Positions 18,160 through 27,082 of a stretch of DNA of 64,000 bases are shown here, one piece after another (within the stretch, counting starts at the first letter, position 1; every line of letters starts with the position of its first letter). A program made the translations under genes and the position numbers. The DNA is taken from NCBI RefSeq assembly GCF_000316665.1, contig NC_019678.1, positions 4,216,001 to 4,280,000 on the forward strand, in the 5' to 3' direction. Origin of the DNA: Rivularia sp. PCC 7116 (GTDB taxonomy: Bacteria; Cyanobacteriota; Cyanobacteriia; Cyanobacteriales; Nostocaceae). The notes under the pieces are model-generated. The model was not told the DNA's origin. It made no database searches and worked only from the letters and a program-made list of their open reading frames with translations.

Positions 18160-18596
18160 CCTATTTTAAGAACTTTTCCGAATTTAGAATTTTTACAGCT
18201 TCGTAGTTATGTTGATAATGATAATTTTCTCAAATCAAATCTAGAAATATTGGAAGTACGCAATCCTGTTGATGGTTCATTTATAAAAACAAAGCCATTA
18301 GAACTTAGTCATTTGAAAACTTTAATTCTTCAATTTGATAATTTATCACAAGATAACTTCGCTAAAATTTTCAATTTGAATTTACCACATGGTGGTTTCA
18401 CAAGTTTATAAAATATTGATTTGAGCGAATCTTCTATACTTAGGAGAAATCTTAAAAAGAAAAGTGCCTTAATCGTTTACACACCCTAAACCTTTCGCAT
18501 AATAAATTAAGTCCTAATATGGTTGATGAATTATCAAAACTCAAATGTCGAGTTATTGCTCATGGTCAAGATTATTACGATATATGTATTGAATAA
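18160..18596 (+). pseudogene. Decayed leucine-rich-repeat protein gene (STM4015-like)
   Basis: One frame reads PILRTFPNLEFLQLRSYVD, then LEILEVRNPVDGSF and LKTLILQFDNLSQDNFAKIF until a stop near 18411. After a damaged stretch, another frame reads TLNLSHNKLSPNMVDELSKL and CRVIAHGQDYYDICIE to TAA at 18594-18596. These are leucine-rich repeats in order, ending like STM4015-family proteins. No start codon, shifted frames and internal stops show a remnant. The N-terminal half is missing. Confidence 0.65.
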
Positions 18597-18649
18597 ACGT
18601 GAATTAACATGACTTTGAACTGCAAGTGTTTGTACTTAGGCATTACAAA

Positions 18650-20599
18650 TTACGAATTATATTCCCTATTCCCTCCTTTTAACAATCTTAAACCACTCAA
18701 AGTTACCAATACTGTAGAACCTTCGTGTCCAATTACTCCCAAAGGAAGATTGATACCAGTGGCAAAATTGGCAATTAGTAGCAAACCAATGCTGCACAAA
18801 GCAAAGATAATGTTTTGTTTGATAACCTTGACAGAACGCCTACCTAAATGGATTGCAGCAACTAATTTTTCCAAACGGTCTGCCATTAATACAATATCTG
18901 CTGTTTCTAAAGCTATATCGCTACCTGTAGTTCCCATCGCTATTCCTACGGATGCTGTTGTCAGGGCAGGAGCATCATTTATACCATCGCCTACCATTGC
19001 AACTGTTTGATATTGTCTTTTTAAGCGACGAATTACGCTGACTTTATCTTCGGGGAGCAACTCGGCGTAAACTTCGGAAATACCCAACTGTTGGGCAATG
19101 TAGTTTGTGGTAAGTTGGCGATCGCCACTTACAATAATTATGTTCTGGATGCCGAGTCGTTTCAGTCGTTGGATTGTTTTTGCAGCTTCAGCACGTATTG
19201 TATCGGCAACGGCAATAATTCCCAATATTTTCTTGTTATTAGCAACCCAAACGATTGTTTTACCGTGTGTTTCTAGATTTTTGCTAGCTGCAACTAAGTC
19301 TACTGGTAACTGGGAAATTTCCGATTGAATAAATTTAGCATTGCCTACTTTGATATATTTCTCCTCAATTTCACCGCTAATACCAAAACCTGTATGAGAA
19401 ACTATGTCATTAGCAGATAATAAAGCCAAATTTTTATCCCTAGCCGCTAGAACAATTGCTTTTCCGATGGGATGCTCTGAATAAACTTCTAGGGCAGCAG
19501 CAATTGAAAGAATTTGATTGGCATCTTTCCCGTTAACGGCGATAATTTCTATAACCTGGGGTTCTCCAGTAGTCAAAGTTCCAGTTTTATCAAAGGCAAT
19601 TGCTTTAACTTTACCCACCAATTCCAAAACTGCTCCACCTTTAAATAAAATACCCCCTCGCGCTCCATTGGCAATTGCCGATAATAGTGCAGGCATAATC
19701 GCAGCCATTAACGCGCAGGGAGAAGCCACCACCAAAAAAATCAAAGCTTTGTAAATAGTTGTTTCCCAATCCCAATTAAAAATAAATGGTGGCAAAACAG
19801 CCAGCAATATACCGCATACTACGATTACTTTGGCGTAATTACGTTCTAAATTTTCTACAAATATTTGCGATGGTGGTGCTTCGGTTTGGGCTTGCTGTAC
19901 TAAGCGAATTACCCTTTGAATTAAACTACTTTCCGGTGGTTGGTGAACTCTTAAAATTAAAGCTCCCGTACCATTAATAGTTCCTGCAAAAACCTCATCA
20001 CCCACAGTTTTTTCTACAGGTAGGGATTCTCCGGTGATAGAAGCTTCGTTAAGATTGCTCGCACCTTTGAGAATCAAAGCGTCAGTAGGAATCAATTCCC
20101 CCGGTTTAACCAAGATTTCGTCATCTATAACTAACTTATCGATAGCAACCTGCTTTTCTTCACCATGCAATATTAGCCTCGCAGTATCCGGTGTCAATCC
20201 CATCAACTTGCTAATAGCGTGGTTTGTTCTTTGCATCGCATAACCTTCCAAGGCACCGCTGATAGCAAAAATCAGAATTAACACCGCACCATCAACAATC
20301 AGATAATATTCCCTCCGCCAAAGCCCCAGAAATGCTGCTCCCAAGGCAGCTACTATCATCAATAAATCAACGTCGAATTCCTTTTCTGCAAATAGGGTAG
20401 TTAATCCTTCCTTCGCACTTTCGTAACCTCCAATTACATAGGCTGCACACAGAATTAGTAAAGCCAATCCAACCCAACTAAACTGCAAACACAACCAACC
20501 GAAAAACAAAAGTACGGCACAAATAATTGCTGCTAAAGCATCCGGGTGTTCCGAAATTAGTTGTCTAAAATCAGTTTTTCTCAAGAAAGAACTAGTCAT
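18650..20599 (-). CDS. coaT: Cobalt-exporting P1B-4 type ATPase CoaT
   Basis: The heavy-metal P-type ATPase has the phosphorylation motif DKTGTLTTG, the membrane motif SPC (VVASPCALMAA), the SEHPIGKAI HP locus, the GDGINDAPALT hinge and a C-terminal HEGSTVLVTLSGLRLL. SPC plus HEG(G/S)T, and the lack of an N-terminal metal-binding domain, mark subclass P1B-4, which exports cobalt and sometimes zinc. I choose ATG 20599 (MTSSFLRKTD, 649 aa) over the frame's first ATG at 20662, because the operator/promoter at 20631-20663 would otherwise lie inside the gene. It is divergent from coaR, the same arrangement as the characterised cobalt pair of Synechocystis. Confidence 0.9.
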   Translation of the reverse strand: MTSSFLRKTDFRQLISEHPDALAAIICAVLLFFGWLCLQFSWVGLALLILCAAYVIGGYESAKEGLTTLFAEKEFDVDLLMIVAALGAAFLGLWRREYYLIVDGAVLILIFAISGALEGYAMQRTNHAISKLMGLTPDTARLILHGEEKQVAIDKLVIDDEILVKPGELIPTDALILKGASNLNEASITGESLPVEKTVGDEVFAGTINGTGALILRVHQPPESSLIQRVIRLVQQAQTEAPPSQIFVENLERNYAKVIVVCGILLAVLPPFIFNWDWETTIYKALIFLVVASPCALMAAIMPALLSAIANGARGGILFKGGAVLELVGKVKAIAFDKTGTLTTGEPQVIEIIAVNGKDANQILSIAAALEVYSEHPIGKAIVLAARDKNLALLSANDIVSHTGFGISGEIEEKYIKVGNAKFIQSEISQLPVDLVAASKNLETHGKTIVWVANNKKILGIIAVADTIRAEAAKTIQRLKRLGIQNIIIVSGDRQLTTNYIAQQLGISEVYAELLPEDKVSVIRRLKRQYQTVAMVGDGINDAPALTTASVGIAMGTTGSDIALETADIVLMADRLEKLVAAIHLGRRSVKVIKQNIIFALCSIGLLLIANFATGINLPLGVIGHEGSTVLVTLSGLRLLKGGNREYNS

Positions 20600-20630
20600 A
20601 CCAGAAAATAAAGAAAGAATTTCAATGTTT

Positions 20631-20670
20631 ACTCTAAACCTTGACATTAATGTCAATGTCAAGCTTTAAA
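20631..20670. promoter_or_regulatory. CoaR operator and divergent coaT/coaR promoter
   Basis: CTTGACATT (20640-20648), six bases, AATGTCAAG (20655-20663) form a perfect 9-bp dyad. On the coaT strand TTGACA (20662-20657) is separated by 20 bp from TAGAGT, an over-long spacer typical of MerR-activated promoters that the regulator untwists. A predicted coaT transcript would start about 24 nt upstream of ATG 20599. TTGACA at 20641 is also available to coaR on the other strand. Confidence 0.75.
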
Positions 20671-20672
20671 AT

Positions 20673-21851
20673 ATGAATATGGCTAAAAATTATCAAACTG
20701 AAAGCGCCCAGAATTCAAAAGAAGACAGCAAAAACAAACACCTAACAATCAAACAGCTAACTCAAGAAGTTGGTGGTGGTTTAACTCCCAGAATGGTGAG
20801 ACATTATCACAAGTTAGGTTTGGTACCTGAAGCTGAACGCTCTGAAGGGAATTATCGGCTTTATACTGATAAAAGCGTGCAACATTTGCGGCGAATAGTC
20901 GCGCTGAAATCGCAGGGCTTTCAACTAGAGCACATTCAAAAATTATTAGCAACTTACCCCGAATCAGACAACTTTGATAGCTTAACGACTCAACTACAGC
21001 AACAATATCAATCCGTCATCGAACAATTATCGCGCTTGCGAAAAACAGCATCAGCTTTAGAAGGTTTGTTAGGTAGAGACAAGCATTGTCAACGTATCCA
21101 AGCAGAAGCGATCGCCGAATTACGACATTTAGAAATAGAATCTACCTTGGGGACTAAAAAATTAGAACAACTTTGGCAAGGTTTAGATGCAGCTTGCGAT
21201 GCTCATCCAGAAGACTTAAGCGAATCTTTGCAGCAGTTGTTACCGGATTTATCAAATAAAAATGAAATTGAAAGAGATTTACTTGGCAAACTAGTATTAG
21301 CTTCTGGCGACGTTAGTTTAGTTGATTTTATTCGCTTGAGTCAGAATGCTATAGCTTCAGCGAGAAATGCTCTAAAAAATAACTGTGAAATATTTGTAGA
21401 TGTTCCCCCAGTTTGCGCCGCTCTCGACCATACTCGCACAGCACATTTAAGTACAAAAGTCAATATATTAATAGACGACCCCCATATTCACAGTGTGGAT
21501 GAAGCCGAAAATAAATTTTGGCAACATCAAGAATTGCACGAGGGTTTAAAACAGTTAACTCCTGGTTGTGTTTTAATTATCGGTTACGCCCCATCAGTAT
21601 TAATTTCTGCATTAAAACTCATCGAACAACAACAAATCCAACCATCTTTAATAATTGGAATGCCCATCGGTTTTAGTCATGCAAGCGCCGCCAAGCGTCG
21701 GTTAATGGCTTCTGGTGTAGATTATATAACCACCCTTGGTACCATCGGTGGCGGTTTATTAGCCGCTGTAGCGCTTAATAGTTTGATGGAGTCTTTAATT
21801 AAAAAACCCGATTGTCATTGTTATTTAGGGAAAGGTAATTATAATTCGTAA
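20673..21851 (+). CDS. coaR: MerR-family cobalt sensor CoaR with precorrin isomerase-like domain
   Basis: The N-terminal winged helix (LTIKQLTQEVGGGLTPRMVR, HYHKLGLVPEAERSEGNYRLY) is of MerR type. A helical linker follows, and the C-terminal half (about 230-375) resembles precorrin-8X methylmutase (CobH/CbiC): DVPPVCAALDHTR, IGMPIGFSHASAAKRRL, YITTLGTIGGGLLAAV. The protein ends with a Cys-His-Cys motif (DCHCYLGKG), shown in Synechocystis CoaR to be needed for cobalt sensing. It activates coaT when cobalt or a tetrapyrrole intermediate is sensed. ATG 20673 is close to the presumed promoter, so ATG 20679 or a leaderless start is possible. Length 392 aa, intact. Confidence 0.92.
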   Translation: MNMAKNYQTESAQNSKEDSKNKHLTIKQLTQEVGGGLTPRMVRHYHKLGLVPEAERSEGNYRLYTDKSVQHLRRIVALKSQGFQLEHIQKLLATYPESDNFDSLTTQLQQQYQSVIEQLSRLRKTASALEGLLGRDKHCQRIQAEAIAELRHLEIESTLGTKKLEQLWQGLDAACDAHPEDLSESLQQLLPDLSNKNEIERDLLGKLVLASGDVSLVDFIRLSQNAIASARNALKNNCEIFVDVPPVCAALDHTRTAHLSTKVNILIDDPHIHSVDEAENKFWQHQELHEGLKQLTPGCVLIIGYAPSVLISALKLIEQQQIQPSLIIGMPIGFSHASAAKRRLMASGVDYITTLGTIGGGLLAAVALNSLMESLIKKPDCHCYLGKGNYNS

Positions 21852-22200
21852 TTCGTAATTCGTAATTCGTAATTAAAACAGTGAGCAGCGAACAGTTCCT
21901 TCCGGCTTATGGTGGGTTATTTAAATCCAGGTAACTGTTAACTGATAACGTTAATTACGACATCATAATTACGGCTTTCCCAATACATATAATTTTCAAA
22001 AAACTTATTTTCCTGATATAATCCGTTTTGAAAAAAATCAATTATTTTGCCGTTTTTCAGTGATTGGGTAATGCTGAAAAACAGCAACATCTGCTACAAA
22101 AAATGTTTTTTAGAATATAAAGTTTTAGACAAATTTACAAAAGTTTTTATGAGAAAAATAAAGACAGAAAAGTAAACTAAAACTGTCTTCGGATTTATAT
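21852..22200. other. Repeat-bearing leader region upstream of flv3
   Basis: It begins with four to five tandem copies of TAATTCG (21841-21870), then short GAACAGT/TAACTG-type repeats, then AT-rich DNA holding the flv3 promoter. No gene or clear operator is visible. Confidence 0.45.
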
Positions 22201-23919
22201 ATGGTAGCGGTCAACGAGAACGCACAAAAACGTCTTACTATACAAACTGTTGAAATTGCTCCAAACACAACTGCAATTCGTAGTCTCGATTGGGATCGCG
22301 ATCGCTTTGATATTGAGTTTGGATTGCAAAATGGTACAACTTACAATTCTTATCTAATTCGGGGCGAGCGTACAGCTTTGGTTGATACGTCTCATACCAA
22401 GTTTCGAGAACAATATTTAGAAACTCTCAAGAGCTTGGTGAATCCCAAGGAGATTGATTATATAATTGTTAGTCATACCGAACCCGACCACAGTGGTTTA
22501 GTAGAAGATGTACTGCAAATTGCTCCTAGAGCAACTGTATTAGCATCTAAAGTCGCATTACAGTTTTTGGAAAACTTGGTTCACGATCCATTTTCTAAGC
22601 GAATTGTTAAGACTGGTGACAGCGTAGACTTGGGTGACGGACACGAAATTCAATTCGTTAGCGCTCCTAATTTACACTGGCCCGATACTATCTTCAGTTT
22701 TGACAAGAAGACTCAAACTCTCTTCACTTGCGACGCTTTTGGTATGCATTACTGTAGTGATGATACCTTTGATGTCAACTTAGAAGCAATCGAACCTGAC
22801 TTCAAGTTCTACTACGATTGTTTAATGGGGCCAAATGCTCGCTCTTTATTGAATGCAATGAAGAGAATGGGTGACTTGGGCAAAATTAAAATTATTGCTA
22901 ACGGTCACGGACCATTACTTTATCACAACTTGGATACTCTCAAAGAGTGTTATCAAAGTTGGAGTCAAAAACAAGCCAAAACCGAAACAATCATTGGTTT
23001 GTACTACGTCTCGGAATATGGATATAGCGACCGTTTAGCCCAGTCAATTGGTCACGGTATCCAGAAAACCGGTATCGGTGTAGAAATGTTGGATTTAACT
23101 ACTACCGACCTCCAAGAAATCCAAGAATTAGCAGGCAGAGCAGCAGGTATCATCATCGGTATGCCTCCATCTCACAATACTGCCGCCCAAGCAGCTATTA
23201 GTTCTTTGCTAGCGGTAGTAAAAAATAAGCAAGTCATTGGACTCTATGAGTCATACGGTGGAGATGATGAGCCTATTGACACCTTGCGGAGAAAATTCCT
23301 CGAACATGGTGTAAGAGAAGCTTTTGAAGCAATCCGCATCAAAGAAGAACCCAACAATGACGTATTTAGAGCCGCTGACGAAGCTGGCAACGAAATGGGA
23401 CAGTTGTTGGTACGCGAGCGCAACATCAAGCATCTTAAGTCAATCGATGCCGACTTAGAAAAAGCATTAGGTCGCATTAGTAACGGACTTTATGTAGTTA
23501 CCACTAAAAAAGGTGACATCAAAGGTGCAATGGTTGCTTCCTGGATTGCTCAAGCAAGTCTACAGCCCTTAGGATTTACCGTAGCTATTGCTAAGGAAAG
23601 AGGAATTGAGTCTTCTCTACAGATAGGTGATAAATTCGTCCTCAACGTTCTCGAAGAAGGAAACTATCACGACCTCAAAAAGCATTTCCTCAAGCGTTTA
23701 CTTCCCGGTGTTGATAGATTTGAGGGAGTAAAAACTCAAACAGCTAAAAACGGTAGTCCCATTCTTACAGATGCTTTGGCATACATGGAATGCGAAGTTA
23801 AGACCACTATGGAATGTAGCGACCACACATTGTTGTACTGTACCGTTTCCGAAGGTCGTATTTCCGATCCCGACGGAATGACAGCAGTTCGCCATCGTAA
23901 AGTTGGAACTTATTACTAA
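22201..23919 (+). CDS. flv3: Flavodiiron protein Flv3 (canonical diiron site)
   Basis: The 572-aa class C flavodiiron protein has a metallo-beta-lactamase-like diiron domain (about 30-260), a flavodoxin domain (about 265-410, beginning IIGLYYVSEYGYSDRLAQS) and a C-terminal flavin-reductase domain (GRISNGLYVVTTKKGD onwards). The diiron ligands are canonical: SHTEPDHSG supplies H-x-E-x-D-H, with further ligands in NLHWPDT, TCDAFGMH and NGHGPLL. Flv3 with Flv1 reduces O2 to water at the acceptor side of photosystem I without making peroxide. The next gene is the partner flv1; absence of an sll0218-like gene between them argues against the Flv2/Flv4 operon. Either the vegetative (A) or heterocyst (B) type is possible. 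Confidence 0.88.
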   Translation: MVAVNENAQKRLTIQTVEIAPNTTAIRSLDWDRDRFDIEFGLQNGTTYNSYLIRGERTALVDTSHTKFREQYLETLKSLVNPKEIDYIIVSHTEPDHSGLVEDVLQIAPRATVLASKVALQFLENLVHDPFSKRIVKTGDSVDLGDGHEIQFVSAPNLHWPDTIFSFDKKTQTLFTCDAFGMHYCSDDTFDVNLEAIEPDFKFYYDCLMGPNARSLLNAMKRMGDLGKIKIIANGHGPLLYHNLDTLKECYQSWSQKQAKTETIIGLYYVSEYGYSDRLAQSIGHGIQKTGIGVEMLDLTTTDLQEIQELAGRAAGIIIGMPPSHNTAAQAAISSLLAVVKNKQVIGLYESYGGDDEPIDTLRRKFLEHGVREAFEAIRIKEEPNNDVFRAADEAGNEMGQLLVRERNIKHLKSIDADLEKALGRISNGLYVVTTKKGDIKGAMVASWIAQASLQPLGFTVAIAKERGIESSLQIGDKFVLNVLEEGNYHDLKKHFLKRLLPGVDRFEGVKTQTAKNGSPILTDALAYMECEVKTTMECSDHTLLYCTVSEGRISDPDGMTAVRHRKVGTYY

Positions 23920-23929
23920 TTTGTGAATG

Positions 23930-24003
23930 GGGAATTGGGCATGGGGCATAGGGCATGGGGCATTGGTAATTGGTAATTGGTAATTGAATTTCCCCTCTTC
24001 CCC
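23930..24003. repeat. Heptanucleotide tandem repeats (GGGCATG / TGGTAAT)
   Basis: Tandem GGGCATN and TTGGTAA units run from about 23936 to 23979, followed by a CCCCTCTTCCCC tract. Such short tandem repeats are typical of filamentous heterocystous cyanobacteria. Confidence 0.7.
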
Positions 24004-24127
24004 ATTCTTCCCCCTCTTCCCCTTCTCCCCGCCTCCCCTCTCTTTATTAAATTCCCTAAAAGCATCTACGTTCTTTTTTTTTGATTATTTTTTTGATTCT
24101 TAATCCTTTATTCTCTCCAACATAATT

Positions 24128-25837
24128 ATGAGCAATTCCAATCCCCGCGATATGCAAATTGCATCAATTGCGACCGATACTAGGCTGATTAAAGCTCGCA
24201 GTTGGACGCGGTTACGATTTGAAATTGAATACGCATTAGCTAAGGGTTCTACTTCTAATTGTTATTTAATCGAGGGCGATAAAACTGCAATTGTTGACCC
24301 ACCTCCAGAAACTTTTACCCATATTTATATGGAGGCTTTGCAGAAAATTCTAGATTTGCAAGAATTAGACTACGTAATTGTTGGACATTTTAATCCCAAT
24401 CGCGTTGCCACTCTCAAAGCACTTTTAGAACGGGCACCGCAGTTAACCTTTGTTGCTTCTGTTCCCGGTGCAGCTAATTTACGCAAGACTTTCGGTGAAA
24501 ATACCAAAATTATAGAAATGCGGGGTAAAGAAACCCTAGATTTAGGTAAAGGACATATTTTAAGAGGTATTCCTATTCCCAGTCCGCGCTGGCCTAGCGG
24601 ACTTGCTACTTACGACCAACAAAGTCAAATTCTCTACTCAAATAAGTTATTTGGTACTCATGTCTGCGGTGAGGAAGTATTTGATGAAGACTGGGATATT
24701 CTCAAAGAAGACCAGCGCTATTATTATGACTGCTTGATGGCTCCCCACGCACCTCACGTAAAAGCCGCTCTGGAAAAAATTTCTGATTTGCCGGTGAGAA
24801 TGTATGCTACAGTTCATGGACCTTTAGTCCGCTATGGTTTGATTGAGCTTAAGAAGGCTTATCAACAGTGGAGCGTTTCTCAAACAGAACGGGAAGTTAC
24901 CGTCGCCTTACTTTACGCTTCAGCTTACGGTAATACTTCAACTTTAGCCCAAGCCTTTGGTTTGGGTTTAACTAAAGGTGGCGTTGCTGTCGAGTCTATT
25001 AACTGTGAATTTGCAGATCCAGATGATATTCGCGCTGCGATTGAAAAATCGGATGGTTTTATCATCGGTTCTCCTACCATTGGTGGTAATGCTCCTACTC
25101 CAATTCATACCGCTTTGGGTATCGTGCTTTCAGTTGGTGACACCAGTAAACTAGCTGGAGTATTTGGTTCTTATGGTTGGAGTGGTGAAGCATTCGATTT
25201 AATTGAAGGCAAGCTAAAGGATGCAGGATTTAAATTTGGCTTCGACACCTTCAAAGCTAGATTTAAACCATCAGATAAAACTCTCAAAGAATGCGAAGAA
25301 ACAGCAACCGATTTTGCTCAAACTTTGAGAAAAGCTCGCAAACTGCGTATAGTACAACCTACTGCAACTCCAATGGAACAAGCCGTAGGACGTATTGTTG
25401 GTTCTGTTTGCGTACTGACAGCCAAACAAGGAGAAGTTGCTACCGGAATGCTCGGCAGCTGGGTATCGCAAGCAACTTTCGATCCCCCTGGAATTAGTTT
25501 AGCGATCGCTAAAGACAGAGCAGTAGAAACGCTGCTATATCCCGGAAGCAAGTTTGTGTTAAATATCATCGGTGAAGGCAATCAACAAGATTACGTCAAG
25601 CACTTCCGTAAATCTTTTGCTCCTGGTGAAGACCGTTTTTCTAACTTTTCTACAACGGAAGCCGATAATGGTGGCATCATCCTCACCGAAGCTATAGCCT
25701 ATATTGAATGTTCTGCAAGCAAGCGGATGGAATGCGGCGACCACTGGGTGATATACGCAACCGTAGACAATGGTAAGTTACTGCAAGCCGATACAGCCAC
25801 AGCTATTCACCGTCGTAAAGCAGGCAACCATTATTAA
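24128..25837 (+). CDS. flv1: Flavodiiron protein Flv1 (degenerate diiron site)
   Basis: This 569-aa protein has the same three domains as the preceding gene: diiron-like domain, flavodoxin domain (VALLYASAYGNTSTLAQAF) and flavin-reductase domain (GRIVGSVCVLTAKQGEVATG). The metal ligands are replaced: the H-x-E-x-D-H motif reads GHFNPNRVAT, the third-ligand region PRWPSGL lacks histidine, and the aspartate region reads YSNKLFGTH. This degenerate site is the signature of Flv1, which works in a complex with Flv3. It starts 208 bp after flv3 on the same strand, and cotranscription or at least co-regulation is likely. Confidence 0.87.
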   Translation: MSNSNPRDMQIASIATDTRLIKARSWTRLRFEIEYALAKGSTSNCYLIEGDKTAIVDPPPETFTHIYMEALQKILDLQELDYVIVGHFNPNRVATLKALLERAPQLTFVASVPGAANLRKTFGENTKIIEMRGKETLDLGKGHILRGIPIPSPRWPSGLATYDQQSQILYSNKLFGTHVCGEEVFDEDWDILKEDQRYYYDCLMAPHAPHVKAALEKISDLPVRMYATVHGPLVRYGLIELKKAYQQWSVSQTEREVTVALLYASAYGNTSTLAQAFGLGLTKGGVAVESINCEFADPDDIRAAIEKSDGFIIGSPTIGGNAPTPIHTALGIVLSVGDTSKLAGVFGSYGWSGEAFDLIEGKLKDAGFKFGFDTFKARFKPSDKTLKECEETATDFAQTLRKARKLRIVQPTATPMEQAVGRIVGSVCVLTAKQGEVATGMLGSWVSQATFDPPGISLAIAKDRAVETLLYPGSKFVLNIIGEGNQQDYVKHFRKSFAPGEDRFSNFSTTEADNGGIILTEAIAYIECSASKRMECGDHWVIYATVDNGKLLQADTATAIHRRKAGNHY

Positions 25838-26070
25838 CCGCGAACAGTTATCAGGTAACAGTTAGGAGCTTAGCGAGTAGGAAATTAATTTTTCTTCCCC
25901 CTCTTCCCCCTCCCCACTCCTCTTAAACCCTCTCCTAAAAAAAGGGAGAGGGTATTTTCATGGTGATTAATCCGGATAACACCACACCATCGACTGTAAG
26001 AACTATTTGATATTGATTTTTGTTTATTTATTTTTCACTACTCACTGCTCACTGTTAACTGTTTCAAAAT

Positions 26071-26229
26071 ATGTCATCTAATATACATCTGGGTATTTTC
26101 TGGCAACCGCAGAATAATGGAACTTTTATCATATGTAAAGGTCTTGCAAGTGGGGAAGTTCGCTTGCCTATGTTTCAGCAATTGTTCGCAGGTCAACTGT
26201 ATGCATATTGTGTAAGGTTTAACTATTAA
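26071..26229 (+). CDS. Possible small protein, 52 aa
   Basis: ATG 26071 opens 52 codons (MSSNIHLGIFWQPQNNGTFI ... YAYCVRFNY) ending at TAA 26227-26229. It is too short to judge and has no recognised motif. It lies in the same frame as the next small gene, separated by the stop and 21 codons, so the two may also be pieces of one broken gene. Confidence 0.3.
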   Translation: MSSNIHLGIFWQPQNNGTFIICKGLASGEVRLPMFQQLFAGQLYAYCVRFNY

Positions 26230-26292
26230 ATAAGTAGTGGCATCTCAAAATGTTTGCTGCTCAGACAACGGTTTAAATTATTGGCTTTTCTT

Positions 26293-26472
26293 ATGTATCC
26301 AGAAAAAAAGAAACTAAAGTTCCCTTTTTGGCAATATCTCAATCAGCCTTTGTTTAGTGAAAAACTTATATTAAATCCTCATACCTTTGCCTACGTCTAC
26401 AGAATTGAGCTTTTAGAGCGCTGTTGGGGCAGAGAATGCGATGCTAAGGGACAATCCTCTAGCGGTGGATAA
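26293..26472 (+). CDS. Small hypothetical protein, 59 aa
   Basis: I start at ATG 26293 (MYPEKKKLKFPFWQYLNQ); a TTG at 26254 would add 13 residues. The product contains NPHTFAYVYRIELLERCWGR, a patterned helix with conserved-looking aromatic and charged residues, and ends CDAKGQSSSGG. I do not recognise the family. It precedes a strong terminator at 26617 by about 145 bp. Confidence 0.4.
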   Translation: MYPEKKKLKFPFWQYLNQPLFSEKLILNPHTFAYVYRIELLERCWGRECDAKGQSSSGG

Positions 26473-26616
26473 GCTAGTTTCGTCTTCTTAAAGATTGCTT
26501 TCTAGCGATTCCAAGAAGATTTATGAGTTACAAGTTAACAAACTTTTATTTGAACGCACCGTTTTTGTGCTTTTGGGTTTCCGACATTTTAATTTTAATT
26601 TCAGCCTTATATAATC

Positions 26617-26643
26617 GCCTCGTCCCTGGGATGAGGCTTTTTT
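26617..26643 (+). terminator. Rho-independent terminator
   Basis: GCCTCGTCCC (26617-26626) pairs with GGGATGAGGC (26628-26637) with one G-T wobble, followed by six T. It can end transcripts from the small genes upstream and insulate dnaE. The following 26644-27082 region is AT-rich and holds the dnaE promoter and no other gene I can support. Confidence 0.8.
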
Positions 26644-27082
26644 GTAGGGATAAACTGGCGCAGGAAAAGGCAATTTTAATCAAATATTGACAAGGTGAAT
26701 CATAAAAAATAAATATTCAACTGCTTCAACCTTTTTTGCTCTCATCTTACTAATCTTGATAAGTTCATCAAAAATTTGACCGTTTATTGAAGCTTTTTTT
26801 CATGCCTTATAAGTAGATTACTGAAGCACAATAAAACTATTAATACATTTATTCTCCGAGCAAAAAGTAAAAATTGCAACCAATACCACTGTGGGTATGC
26901 TAACGCTCTTTAAACAGTCTTTAAACAATGGGCATTAGGAATTGCCCGGTGACAATTTAAACACGAACACGAAAATTAATATTTTTACCTCAAAAAAAAT
27001 ATAGTCTATATTACATTCCTGCGTTACTCTGGTTAACACTTGTGGTGTTCGGTTGTGGTTATAGAGAAGGGGTTGAAAGCTT

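Noticed and set aside
18609-19010. 133-codon plus-strand frame
   Set aside because: Mostly antisense to the 3' part of coaT, whose protein is certain; it is a shadow frame.
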